A stretch of DNA of 64,000 nt, from positions 930,001 to 994,000 of the forward strand of contig NZ_CP054010.1 in the NCBI RefSeq assembly GCF_013267595.1, read 5' to 3'. Source of the DNA: Prevotella melaninogenica. GTDB lineage: Bacteria > Bacteroidota > Bacteroidia > Bacteroidales > Bacteroidaceae. The position numbers and the translations under genes are program-made. The notes under the pieces were generated by a model. It saw only the letters and a list, made by a program, of their open reading frames with translations. It did no database searches and was not told where the DNA came from. Below are positions 48,977 through 59,176 of the stretch, one piece after another (position 1 is the first letter of the stretch; each line of letters opens with the position of its first letter).

Positions 48977-49678
48977 ATGAAGAATTTTTCGAAAATGATA
49001 TTTAGCTGTCGGCGCATCAAACAACTTGGGCTTTGTATTTTCTTCTTGTTATCACTTCTATCATGTGATATTGGATTTACTCTTCCGTTAGATAACAATA
49101 AGTTTAGCCACGATATTCATTTATCAGAGAATCGTATGGTGAAGGTCAGCAGTATGTACTTCGGTGGCTGGTATTACCTTCTCTTTAATTATAACCCCAA
49201 TCGGTTATTAGACCACAATATGTATAATTCTTATTACTCTGGTGTTGTTTCCTAACATCTTTATATTCTTATCGTCATCTTGTTTGGCTTTGTAACTTGA
49301 CGTAGCCCGCTACGCCTGCGTTACAAAGCCAAACAATCTGCTCGATAATAAAACAAAATATGTTTAGACTCTAATGACCGATTGGGGTTAAAGGGAGAGT
49401 ATGTATTGAATCCCGATTCCTTACGGTTGGTCTTTTGTGATAAGAATATAAACGTAGGGAAATCTTTTCCGTTTTCAGGGACCAATACATATATGAACAA
49501 TAATACGCACGTAAAGAATAGAATCATCTCAGTCCAATTACGTTGTGAACGCCAAGACAAAAGGGTTGAAGATTCATTAGCCTTATCTATTCTACCATCA
49601 GATTTTCTTATGTGTAATGAGAAAAGAGTGCTCACTGATTCGCTGAGAATAGTGTTGAAGAAAGCAAAGAGGAAATAG
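48977..49678 (+). pseudogene. Lipoprotein gene interrupted by a palindromic element
   Basis: The 5' part encodes MKNFSKMIFSCRRIKQLGLC and then a lipoprotein signal ending LLSLLSC (Cys about 30). It continues to YYLLFNYN at 49193, where the 195-bp element begins. The frame stops inside the element at 49255. After the element the same frame resumes KGEYVLNPDSLRLVF and runs to 49678 (about 96 codons), so the two halves would join into a lipoprotein of about 170 residues if the element were absent. There is no recognisable function. Confidence 0.7.
49194..49388. mobile_element. 195-bp palindromic MITE-like element
   Basis: The ends ACCCCAATCGGTTATTAGA (49194-49212) and TCTAATGACCGATTGGGGT (49370-49388) are inverted repeats with one mismatch, flanked by TA on both sides (49192-49193 and 49389-49390), as for Tc1/mariner-type targets. 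Inside is a second perfect inverted repeat of 17 bp (TTGTTTGGCTTTGTAAC at 49280-49296 and its complement at 49319-49335) around a GTAGCCCGCTAC hairpin. The length is a multiple of three, so the host frame resumes in phase. Confidence 0.72.
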
Positions 49679-49999
49679 TTCTTTTGTAACTCAGTCTGGC
49701 TTATTGTGTAATAGATTCAGATTATCACTCCCTATTGCCGAAGATTCGTTTGAGCTTTTAGCAATAGGGAGCGATCAGAGTATCTCCTAAATTTGTGTCT
49801 TTGATGTACTGTCACATAGAGCAAAGGAGAAACGGAGGATTGTTTATATCAAAGGTATTGTAGATATGAATGCACCGTTGTACGCAGGTTTTTCGCTAAT
49901 TCGGCACTCAAATTCTTATCAAACTCGTCGATTATACAGAAAATTTCAGAAACTTTATTCTTGGTAATCATCGTTCAAAAAAATGTAATCTATTGATAA
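49679..49999. other. Gene-free stretch
   Basis: 49730-49790 has a weak inverted repeat (TCACTCCCTATTGC ... GCAATAGGGAGCGA), a possible bidirectional terminator between the convergent lipoprotein and vsr genes. Nothing else is recognised. Confidence 0.5.
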
Positions 50000-50251
50000 T
50001 CACCTATAAAGATACGATTTTTTTGACGAGATTACCAACTTTTTCAAGCCTTTTCTTATCCCGAACTCGCGTAAATCATCTGCAAATTCAGTAATGAGAG
50101 GACGTGTAAACGCAAGAAGGACGTTCAAGGGCTTAGTTGCGGATTTGAGGGAAAATAAAAACTTACGAACTAAAATCTCCAGGTTTGTGTTTTTTCCACT
50201 GATTTTAGACATAATATCCGATCGCTTTTGAGAAGAAAAAATATCAGACAT
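50000..50251 (-). pseudogene. Truncated Vsr-type mismatch endonuclease
   Basis: The first ~35 of 83 residues (MSDIFSSQKRSDIMSKISGK, then NTNLEILVRKFLFSL) match the N-terminus of Vsr, the T:G mismatch nickase that repairs deaminated 5-methylcytosine. From about 50146 the sequence becomes unrelated (KSATKPLNVLLAFTRPLITE), so the catalytic region with the zinc-binding and active-site residues (the usual GxRYR ... KPDI ... GCFWHGH blocks) is absent. It begins 4 nt after the receiver gene. It is a fusion or deletion junction, non-functional as Vsr. Confidence 0.78.
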
Positions 50252-50255
50252 TGTG

Positions 50256-51788
50256 TTATTTAGCTTGTAATCTCAACCATTCGGATTCATTTAATCCTAC
50301 ACGGGACAACTGCGCACAATAATTATTCACAATACGTTGGGCATGCATTTCTTTTAAGTCTACAACCCATTCATATGGTTCTTGATGGATGGAAGTAAAT
50401 AAATATTTACCATTATCATTCTTTACTGCATATATCGCCTGTTCATCATTATTTGCACTGAATTTGATGGTTTTTAGAGCATACGAAGATTCGTTTATTC
50501 TAAATTTAGATTCTTTGCTGACTATAATTGAGTAATGTTCTTCATTTTGTTCTAACGGCAAGAATAAGAATCGTCTTTCTCCTTGTATTCGAACGGAATC
50601 ACATCTTTGTTGCATACAAATGTAATAAAGATTAGATCTAATATTCTTGATAATTGTACCAAGCGTAAGCATCGGCCTTTTTTGTTGTGGAAGAAATATA
50701 TTCTTATGATGAGTTAGTTTTGCAAAAGAAATATCGGAATCTTCTATTTGAATATCTCCATACTGGAAAAGTTGTGACGCAAGTTTAGGAGCCTTTTTCC
50801 CTATACTTATTTTGGTCGCAGAGTTAATTTTGGTATTTAAATCAGGCGAAACGGCATTAATAATTTGACACAAAATTTTTGGATTGACGGTTAAATCTTT
50901 CCCGGCAAGGATTATAGTCTTTTCCTCTATTCGATTGTGTATCCAATTCTCAACCCATGTATTTGTATCGATATTTTCGCTTCCAATTAATTCGGCTATC
51001 GCATCACCAAACAGTTGCACTAAAAGTTCTTTAGCGTCATTCGGATTAGGAAGATTTACTCGATGTCCTAAATAAGCCGGATCTAACTTAGGAGAAAAAC
51101 TGCCTAATATTTTGGATGTATTATTTCTAATTGTGGTTATTGACGATAAAGCAAAGTTGGATAAAAGTCCGTTAGTTAGATTAGTAAACTCCGTCAATAT
51201 TAACTCTGGAAGTTTATCATATTCTACAATCAATGGCTTGTATTCCGGTATGTGTTCGAATTTTTTTCCAGCTTTTGCACGGATTATGATACAGACATTT
51301 GAAGACTTTATCGTATAATCGTTATCTTTAAATGATTCCGAATCAATATTTTTTATAATGGCATCCTTAATGTCTGAAATCCCTGTTTCTCCCGTATATA
51401 CTATGATTAATTTTAATTTATCAGTCCCGGCATCACTTGTAAGTTGTTTTAGTAATTTTAAAGTAAATTCTCCTCGAGGTTCATCATTATCTGCATCTGC
51501 ATCAGGTTCTAACTGTTGTTCCGCGTCTCTTTCAATATCTAAATACCAATCTAAAATAACCACATCAGCTTTTTTCAAAATAACATTGTAGCTATCTATA
51601 TCCGAAACGGATTTGGGCGCGTATATGGCACAAATTTTACCTGTTTTTGCAAATGCATTTGATACATCCAACGCACTAAAGGCATTATTGGTGGAGTCTT
51701 CTTTATATGCCTTGTCGTCAATAAATACTATATTTTGTATAAAGTTGTTTGCAATCTCTTTCGATTGTTCAATAAATCTGTCAGCCAT
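50256..51788 (-). CDS. Response-receiver-domain protein of an RM-linked operon
   Basis: A 510-residue protein started at MADRFIEQSK (51788), 4 nt after the GHKL gene; a longer in-frame reading lies inside that gene. The N-terminal ~190 residues resemble a receiver: the acidic pair in VFIDDKAY (D24, D25), the putative phospho-Asp in VVILDWYLD (D80) and IIVYTGETG (Thr of the switch). The C-terminal ~320 residues are not recognised (helical, with LTHHKNIFLPQQKRP and a final QLSRVGLNESEWLRLQ). Next to a histidine-kinase-like protein it probably receives its phosphate or binds it; what it outputs is unknown. Confidence 0.8.
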   Translation of the reverse strand: MADRFIEQSKEIANNFIQNIVFIDDKAYKEDSTNNAFSALDVSNAFAKTGKICAIYAPKSVSDIDSYNVILKKADVVILDWYLDIERDAEQQLEPDADADNDEPRGEFTLKLLKQLTSDAGTDKLKLIIVYTGETGISDIKDAIIKNIDSESFKDNDYTIKSSNVCIIIRAKAGKKFEHIPEYKPLIVEYDKLPELILTEFTNLTNGLLSNFALSSITTIRNNTSKILGSFSPKLDPAYLGHRVNLPNPNDAKELLVQLFGDAIAELIGSENIDTNTWVENWIHNRIEEKTIILAGKDLTVNPKILCQIINAVSPDLNTKINSATKISIGKKAPKLASQLFQYGDIQIEDSDISFAKLTHHKNIFLPQQKRPMLTLGTIIKNIRSNLYYICMQQRCDSVRIQGERRFLFLPLEQNEEHYSIIVSKESKFRINESSYALKTIKFSANNDEQAIYAVKNDNGKYLFTSIHQEPYEWVVDLKEMHAQRIVNNYCAQLSRVGLNESEWLRLQAK

Positions 51789-51792
51789 ATTT

Positions 51793-54765
51793 TTATTGCA
51801 TTTTTTGAATTTTAAAAGTAACTGTAGAACCTTCCTTAGGTTGTGCCACAAATATATCATAGTTCTCTGCATTCAAAACCTCTTTACTGATACTCAACCC
51901 CAATCCTCTTCCATTGGGCTTTCTGGAAAATCTCAATTCGAAGATTCGTTCCTTATCTTGGGGCTTTATTTCAATACCGTTATTGGAAATGTATATTCCC
52001 GTATCATCCGCATGCAGCCGAATCACTTTTTCAGGAACATCACTTTGTTTCAACCAATAAATGGCATTATCAATGATATTAACAAATACAGGATAAAATG
52101 TAGAACGAAATCCGTGTATTTTTCGACCTGCAAACCCGTTAGTATGTTTAAAAGCTATATTGTGTCGTTCAAGGCGAGATTTGAACAAATCTATTAAAAA
52201 TGTTTTAATATCCAATAAAGAAATGTCTTCTCTACGTCGATTCAATCGTCGGTTTAACGGGGTAAATAAATTTAAATAGCCATCCAAATGTTCGAAATTT
52301 ACCTTGATATTTTTGTATATCCCTTCCAATTTGATGTCTACATCCGACCATGCTTTTAAATCTTTCAGACTATGTCGAATCGAATTAACCGTACCGTTGA
52401 ACTCATGGTGCAATATCCCGACAGCCAGTCCTAATTGGCTTAATTCAACGTCCGATTGTAATCGTTCCCGTAATTCCTCCAATTCTTCCGAAGCGGCTTC
52501 CGCTATTTGGTCATTTGTAATTATTTGACCGTCTTCGTTTTTTTCAACATAAAAACTTTCAAATTGTCGAATTATACGTTCCATAACATCCGTATTTCGA
52601 CTGCTTATGGATTCTATTTCTGTTTCCATTCTCTTGCGTTCCGTTACCAAATCAAAGTTATCGGCTTTATTGGTTGCTAATAATTTGAATTGATCCTTTA
52701 CGCTTCGTATTTGATTATCTAAATCGATTATCAGCTCATTCGTAAGATCCTTAATTTTACGAGAAACATCGGAAACAACATCATTAGTTTCGCTTTTCTT
52801 CTTTTTATTAAGAGACAAAGCCTCGGCTGAAATCAATTCCACCGCTTGCTCCAACCGCTTTCGCTTACTTATTTCCAGATTCAGCTGTGCCGTATAATCA
52901 TCAATTAGTCGATCGATATTTTCATTGATATTTTTAAATATCGTTTGTTCCAAAATTTTAAACTCATTAAGGTATGTATCAAAATCTGTTCTCATTGATT
53001 TTGACATAGCAAATCCTTTGGGACTTGTTACCGATATTCTTTTTTTATAATCGGCAACTTTTTGTCTCATGGCGAATTCCAGATCAATTATCTTCTGGCT
53101 TGCTTCATCCGCATCGTTAATGTATAAAACAGAATGTAAATCATTCCTAAAATGCGTAAGTAGCCCTTCCAGCTCGTTTTCGAATTTATGTTCCGTTAAA
53201 CTGGTAAAAAAGATATCGAGCTCACGAGCAAATCTTTCCTTTTTCGATTTTGCTAATTTGTCCCGACGTTCAAGCGCGTTATGGTACGCATTGAACTCGT
53301 CTTTCTTCTGATTGAAAAATTCTGATTGTGCAGTTTTGTTTTTTTCGCTGAAAAAATCAGCGGCAAGTTGTACAAAGAAGTTCTTTAAAATCGCTTGAAG
53401 TTGACGATATGCTTTATTTTCAATAAAACCTTCGCGTCCAGCTTTCTCTACCAAACTGCTGTGTTCTCGGTCTGCTATTTCAATAGCGCCGAACATTCGT
53501 CGATAAGAAAAGAAATATGTTGATGCTCGTTTCGAACGATTTTTTTCAATATCCAGAAAATTATAATCAGAGTCCCCATACGGTAGAACTCGAATATTAT
53601 CTCTATATATGTATAAACCTCCGAATTTATCTCCTTTGGCTTTAATTCTGGCATAATTTTGGACATCTACACGAGAACTTTTCAATTCTCCTTGTAAATA
53701 CGCCAAGTTGATTTTAAACGGACCGCATTCGGTTTCTCTATAAGAGTTATCCCGCCAATTTACAATGTGATCGTATGTTTTTTCTCCATATATTTTTACT
53801 AATCCTTTGAATTGTCCGAATTCATCAAATCGCCCTTGAAAATGATGATCTGCCAATTCAAATTCTTCTGTTGTAAAAAAATGTTCTTTATCTATGATGC
53901 TGACAAAACTTCCGTCGTTCGTCTTATAGTCCCTAAATGAAATGTCAACGACGGGAAAAGGATGATCGGGGGTCATTGTATTGTGAAATCCCATCAACAT
54001 TTTCTCGATTTTTGTAGCTTCGTCCGAATTGCCGTCTCCCTCTATATCGGAAATAATCGTATCGTAAACTGGGGAGATGAAAAATTGAGTTCCGCCGCAA
54101 CCATTGGTTAATTCAAATCCTTGTTGTAGTTGTAAGGAAAGTTGGCGTGGATCAACTTGAAAAGACGTGATAGAACTTTTTATTTTTTCAAAATCCTTGT
54201 CATCAATAAGTCCTTTTTGGTCTAATTTATCAAGGGACTGTATTACTTCATTTTTAATATTGTCAATATCGACAGCATTCGGCATACGAGAGTATTCTCT
54301 TACCGGAATAACAATATCCTCCAAGTTAATCCCCGGCAACTCGAATATCTCCCAATTAATGAAAGCCACAACAATATCATATTCTTTAGATCTTAATTTT
54401 GCTTTCGATACAATCAAAACCTGACTTCCTATTGATGCAATAGCCAATCTTCCGATACCTTTTTCTCCCATGATAGGACGTCTTGGCTTTGATATGTCAA
54501 TGGGCGGTAAACTGCTTTTTTTATTTGCCAATTTACTTTCGGTCCCGAGCGTAAGCCAACGAGTTTCAAATTCCTCTTTCGTCATACCGAGCCCGTCATC
54601 GCGTAATACCAGCAGATTATTACATCGGAGAAAATCGATATCGAACTTATCCGCATACGCATCATGCGCATTTTTTATAAGCTCATTAATGGCTGTTGGG
54701 ATACCAGCAATTTGTTGTCACCCCAATAAGTCGAGAGCTCTTGCTCGAGTTTTAAATTGTGCCAT
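51793..54765 (-). CDS. MORC/Hsp90-like GHKL ATPase fused to a histidine-kinase domain, with in-frame TGA
   Basis: Read from ATG 54765 (overlapping the methylase stop by 14 nt), the frame encodes 990 residues but codon 16 is TGA (54718-54720). Homologous proteins normally have LGRQQIAGIPTAI there, so CGA to TGA is the likely change. The first GHKL domain has NELIKNAHDAYAD (27-39), DDGLGM (56-61) and MGEKGIGRLAIASIG. A long coiled-coil middle (about 430-760) leads to the kinase-like end: GILHHEFNG (about His 785), NIIDNAIYWL (about 898), GRGLGLSIS (about 953). Starting at ATG 54585 gives 930 residues but loses the first N-box. It is therefore probably inactivated, or made by read-through or reinitiation. 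Confidence 0.85.
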
Positions 54766-55819
54766 TGTTTTCCAGTGCTTTTATCGTTTCACCTAATCGC
54801 CGAGCATATTCACACGGAACTGCATTGCCAATTAATTTTGCCGTTGCAGTAATACTATTTGTTTTAAATACATAGTTTTTGGGGAACGTTTGCAATGTAG
54901 CACCTTCCCGTAAAGAAAGGGCACGATCTTCTTCCGGATGTCCAAAACGTCCGTTTGAGATACTATAAAATTTAGTCGTAATGGTCGAAGCTGGTCGATG
55001 CCACCACATACGCCCAAATGTATCTTTAAAGCAATCGTCTTTTCCTATAAAGCAAGGTAATTGCAAATCCGGATCGTTTGCCCAATCAAGTCTGTTCCCG
55101 CCGTCATGTTTGGTCTTTGCCAATCGTTTAAGACATATATCACTTAATCCAGCAACCGTATGGTTAAACACACTACCGTCTTTATGTCCTGCGCTAACTT
55201 TGGGAAAGCCGTTTCCTTCACCTAAATAATCGGCTAATACGGTCTCTTTATCGTCCGCCTTAGGTAAATGAATATTGACGTTTTCCAATCGTGTTGCGAT
55301 AAGAGAAAATCTTCGACGACTTTGAGGTACACCGTAATAGCTCATATTTACAACTTTATAAACGGGATTTTTATATCCGAGGTCTTCCAGTTTTCGTAGA
55401 AAATAAGGTAAGATGCTATCTTTATTTGTGATTATACCCGGAACATTTTCCACTAATACATATCCCGGTCTATAATATTCGATAAAGCGAGCAAAATTTT
55501 TTAATAAATCCTTCGATTTTAAGGCTTTATTCTTATCCGTATTAATTATACTGTAAAATTGGCAGGGACTGCATCCTACCAAAATCAAAAAGTCGTCATT
55601 TTTCCGTATCTCGAATTTTCGCTCAAAATAATTACTCCGTAAATTCTTTATATTTTTTTGAATGAAAACACTTCCGGGATTATTGTATTCATACGTTTCT
55701 TTGGCATCTTGATCAAAGTCCACACCTGCTATAACGTTAATCCCTGCCTGTCTTAAACCGCAAGTCATTCCGCCTCCTCCGCAGAGAAAATCGATTGCTT
55801 TATATTTGGATGCCATCAT
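54752..55819 (-). CDS. DNA (cytosine-5-)-methyltransferase
   Basis: A 355-residue C5 methyltransferase (start MMASKYKAIDF; the upstream extension of 15 codons is unlikely). Motif I is IDFLCGGGGMTCGLRQ, motif IV GCSPCQFYS (catalytic Cys), motif VI VLVENVPG, motif VIII GVPQSRRRFSLIATR, and near the end LIGNAVPCEYARRL. SALREGATLQTFP-type sequence precedes motif X. The recognition site cannot be predicted. It is the second gene of the XRE-methylase-GHKL-receiver-vsr operon, overlapping both neighbours, so translation is coupled throughout. Confidence 0.94.
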   Translation of the reverse strand: MMASKYKAIDFLCGGGGMTCGLRQAGINVIAGVDFDQDAKETYEYNNPGSVFIQKNIKNLRSNYFERKFEIRKNDDFLILVGCSPCQFYSIINTDKNKALKSKDLLKNFARFIEYYRPGYVLVENVPGIITNKDSILPYFLRKLEDLGYKNPVYKVVNMSYYGVPQSRRRFSLIATRLENVNIHLPKADDKETVLADYLGEGNGFPKVSAGHKDGSVFNHTVAGLSDICLKRLAKTKHDGGNRLDWANDPDLQLPCFIGKDDCFKDTFGRMWWHRPASTITTKFYSISNGRFGHPEEDRALSLREGATLQTFPKNYVFKTNSITATAKLIGNAVPCEYARRLGETIKALENNGTI

Positions 55820-56003
55820 CTTGATTACACATTTGCGTAGAACAAAGTAATTCTTTAATATCAACTTTTAAAGTTTCGGCAATCGTCAGTAGTGTTTCTA
55901 CCGAAAGCTGAACTTCGTTTGTACACCAACGAGAGACTGTCGATTCATTTTTATCTAATGCATGCGCCAACCATTTCCTGGTTTTTCCTTGTTCCGCAAG
56001 CAC
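55800..56003 (-). CDS. XRE-family HTH regulator of the RM-linked operon
   Basis: A 67-residue helix-turn-helix protein (GKTRKWLAHALDKNESTVSR, WCTN, then LSVETLLTIAETLKVDIKEL), overlapping the methylase start by 20 nt. It is probably the operon's controller protein. The start is uncertain: GTG 56003 lacks the first helix residues, yet the same frame upstream reads SRINRLKIV, the usual opening, back to a TGA. An ATG at 56031 is out of frame by one base, so a small indel may have separated it; the gene could be expressed from GTG or be damaged. Confidence 0.82.
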   Translation of the reverse strand: MLAEQGKTRKWLAHALDKNESTVSRWCTNEVQLSVETLLTIAETLKVDIKELLCSTQMCNQDDGIQI

Positions 56004-56054
56004 TATTTTCAGTCGGTTTATCCGACTTCATTTGCATAACTATTACTATAATTT

Positions 56055-56063
56055 GCAAATTTA
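56055..56063 (-). promoter_or_regulatory. -7 element of the RM-linked operon
   Basis: The minus strand reads TAAATTTGC, matching TAnnTTTGC, about 25-50 nt before the candidate starts of the XRE gene. Confidence 0.5.
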
Positions 56064-56135
56064 ACAAAGATAGTCCGAATGACAAAATGATTGGCGTGTT
56101 TTTATGATTACAATAATAAAAATTTCCAATATAAA

Positions 56136-56477
56136 CCTTAATTCCGCAGCATAAACTCTTGTGAGAACTCCAAGTGTCTGAAAAACAAAGTTCTCAAAAC
56201 ACTTGGATATGTCAGAAGTTTCACCTATCTTGGTGCTGCAAACATAACAAGTAAGCAAAATTCTGACATGGCAAAGGTAGCAATAAAAAACATGAATATC
56301 ACTTCTTTCGGTGGAATTTATCACATTATGGACGTTTTTTCAAAGTTGGGCTTTGAAAAACTTACCGAATCTGTATTGGGTAAACGTGGAAGTAGCGGCA
56401 AAGCATTCTGTTATGGAAGTATTTTTTGTGGTTTTTCATACTTCCCCATTGGTTTGGGTGGGGGATTTTATGCTTAG
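56136..56477 (+). mobile_element. IS1380-type 5'-end remnant, copy 1
   Basis: 56136-56340 is non-coding 5' sequence plus the start of a transposase: MAKVAIKNMNITSFGGIYHI then MDVFSKLGFEKLTESVLGKR up to about CYGSIFCGF (56268-56450). After that the sequence loses likeness and stops at 56477. An inverted, diverged copy of the same ~205 bp is at 62346-62550. Only the first ~60 of the ~430 residues of an IS1380-type transposase remain. Confidence 0.72.
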
Positions 56478-58411
56478 AAAAGAGCCAAGAAACACCGAAG
56501 CACCTCATATCAACATATAGAGCCCCAAAAAGACGTCTCATCATATAAAATTTTCTCACAAGAAAAAATACTGCGGAGTTAAGGATATAAGAGTTTTGTT
56601 TTATTCCTCTATATTTCAGATGATCATTGTCTTTCCTTTCATTGTTTTGAAGTATTTTTCGTTTTGCTGTCACTCCTCTCACTCAGTTTTATGTTGTAAC
56701 CGTTTGGTTTATTGTTGTTTTGTTCTATTTGTTAAAAGTGACAGCAACTTTAATCAAAACTCTTCTTGTTAGTTATTTAAGTCTTTTCATATTTGTTTGT
56801 CATGCTTTTTTGTCTACCGCCTGTTTTTTTTTCTTTTTATCTGCTAATCTTTTTACTTTATATTTTTTCTTTATGTCATTCTGTTTCTTTTTTTTACTAA
56901 GTCTTTCTATTGCAATTTTTCTTTATTTTGTTTTTTATGTTACTTTATCTTTATGTCATTCTGTCTCTCTTATAGCTCTGTCTTTTTTGTTATTCTGTCT
57001 CTTTTTCATCTTTTTGTCGCACTTCCTCTCCCCTATTTTTCCTCTTCATTTTGGCTTCATTTTTACCCTTTCATCTGTTTATTTTTTGATATTTTTGCTT
57101 GAATATTTAAGTATATAAAAATACTTTTATCGTTTTATTTCTTTGTTTGTTTATTTACTTTGTTTTTATTTTCGTTTGTTATTTATGTAATTGATTTTTT
57201 AATCAGATGTGTTATAATATAAATCCATATTTATATAAGCATGTAATATTATTTTTATATGCTTATGTCTAATATATATATAAATATGTTTTAGTATACG
57301 TATTTATACTATTAAGCAAATATGGAAATATATAAATGATTTCGGATTGCGTTTTATTATACTCTAAAATAAGTAAATATATAAATATTTAGATGACTTT
57401 TTATTATTTTATACCTCTATATTTCAATTTTTTCTTTTTTTTTTATTAGCTCCCCTTACTTTTGTTTATCTTATCATTTTTCTTGTTTTGTTATTTGGAC
57501 TCTTGTTTGTGATTTCTTCTTTGTTTGTTGATTTGTCGCTTTCATTTTCTATTTGCCAAGCGTTTTTTTCTGTTTGTTTTCTTATTTATGTCTTAGTATA
57601 AACCAATTATTATATATTTATTTTTTTGTTATCTTCTTTGTGTTATTATATAATCTGAAGAATATCAATATTGTATATATTTACTTAAACAATTATTTAT
57701 ATTTTTATTTTTTAATATCTCTTTGTACGTCCCTTTTGCTTTTAGCTGTGTTCTATTCTTGTTTGTATATAGATCTGTTTGTTGCTCTCCTCTCGATGAA
57801 ATCGTTGTTTTTTTATGTTTTGTTTCATTTAAGATCTTATATATAATATGTTTCTTGAGTTTTTTGTTTCTTATTTTTCCCCTGATTATAAGGATTCTAT
57901 GTTTTTATATATTTGTTTAAATATGTTTGTGTGCTTTTATTCGATTTTATCGAGCTTTATCTTTTTATTTTCTATTTCTTCTTTTCGTTTGTTTCCTCTT
58001 TTTTGTTTCTTTTGTGATAGGTTTAAGGTTTTCTATGTTCTTCTTTTGTCTGCCTATTCCTCACTTTGTCTTCCTCTTTATTCATTTGATTTATTATTTA
58101 AACACATAAATCATTAGTTAAATAAATATATAACAATACAAATATATTTCATTTATTTTTTGTTTTATATGTCATTATGTGTGTAAATATATAAATATAG
58201 AATAGTATTTTGCTTTTGTTATTTTATTATTCGTTTTTAGTTTGCTTTTTTCTCTTTTAATTTATTTATTTTGCCAACATACAACTATATAAATATATAT
58301 AAAGATTAAAACGCAAAGCGATAAATATTTTATTGCATTTTTGTTTTCTTATCTTTTTATTTTTCTCATTAAAAATGTTTAGATGTATTTGCTTGTTTCG
58401 ATAAATAGATG
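56478..58411. other. Extremely T-rich gene-free tract
   Basis: Nearly 2 kb with strong strand asymmetry (T far above A on the plus strand, especially 56700-57120 and 57400-58100). It includes inverted GACA-repeat words (TTATGTCATTCTGTCTC, 56955-57000), two TTTGTCGC sites (57015-57020, 57534-57539) and many ATATAAATATATA runs (57190-57400, 58120-58320). The open frames are Phe/Leu-rich, lack ribosome-binding context and look like chance. No gene is supported. Genes to the left mostly point left, genes to the right point right. Confidence 0.6.
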
Positions 58412-58420
58412 TATATTTGC
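58412..58420 (+). promoter_or_regulatory. -7 element of the 229-aa membrane protein
   Basis: TATATTTGC, 67 nt before the start codon at 58487. Confidence 0.5.
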
Positions 58421-58486
58421 AAGTATAAAAATATAACCACATCAATATGTGCGCATTTATTTAATTCAACCTTTATATAAATATAT

Positions 58487-59176
58487 ATGAATTTAAAGAT
58501 TTTTTCTATTACACCTAAAGAAGGTCAGGTTTTAAATTGGAGCCTGGGCTTATTCGTTGTTTTTAGTGTTTTCAATCTGATCGATGGATGGACATCAGTG
58601 CCCAATGCTGGGCAGGGAGTTCTTACGAATGCTTTTGCGACAGTGCAGTCGAATAGCTTTATTCGTGCTGTTGAGTATTTTGTCATTGCTGCGACAAAGT
58701 TAGCGATGCTGGAGGTATTTCGTAGATGCTTAAATAAGAATGGTGATAAGGCTGCACAGTTGACCGTCACTATTATGATGGTGCTTATATTTTGTTTAGC
58801 TCTTGCAGGTGCTTTACCACAGTTCCTTTTTACTCAAGAGGAGGAAATTGAGGCAATGCTTCATGGTGGATTACCATCATATTTTTCAACTTTCTCGAAA
58901 GTAGCTTTCCTTGTGTTTTTTATTACGAAGTTAGTCCTTTGTGTGCAGTTAGTGCGTACTTATGCTGGTAAGATTCGTTTGTTTGGTGCATCTTTGTTTG
59001 GCTGTCAAGCTTTGGCATGGTTGATAGATTTCACATACTTTATTGTATATACATGGGTTAGCGGTGCTACGATGACAGAGGTTACGAATATTTTTACGAT
59101 TATCTCTCTGTTAACCGTCGTTCTTACTCTGATTCCATTCTGCGTTTTGAAGACGACAATGGTAGTTGAGGACTAA
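58487..59176 (+). CDS. Hypothetical five- to six-helix membrane protein
   Basis: A 229-residue protein with hydrophobic segments at about 17-37, 62-80, 92-112, 133-155, 163-190 and 198-220. The N-terminus MNLKIFSITPKEGQVLNWSL is polar. There is no catalytic motif, no signal peptide and no recognised family. It stands just before the parA pair on the same strand, 580 bp away, and has its own promoter, so the functional link is open. Confidence 0.75.
   Translation: MNLKIFSITPKEGQVLNWSLGLFVVFSVFNLIDGWTSVPNAGQGVLTNAFATVQSNSFIRAVEYFVIAATKLAMLEVFRRCLNKNGDKAAQLTVTIMMVLIFCLALAGALPQFLFTQEEEIEAMLHGGLPSYFSTFSKVAFLVFFITKLVLCVQLVRTYAGKIRLFGASLFGCQALAWLIDFTYFIVYTWVSGATMTEVTNIFTIISLLTVVLTLIPFCVLKTTMVVED

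Noticed and set aside
54585..54585. ATG 54585 as the natural start of the GHKL gene
   Set aside because: The open upstream codons (apart from one TGA) encode the expected N-box and DDGLGM residues and overlap the methylase stop as coupled genes do.
56720..58117. Long hydrophobic frames in the T-rich tract that look like membrane proteins
   Set aside because: Composition is almost only Phe, Leu, Ser and Tyr from T-rich codons, with no promoter or conserved pattern. They are treated as chance.
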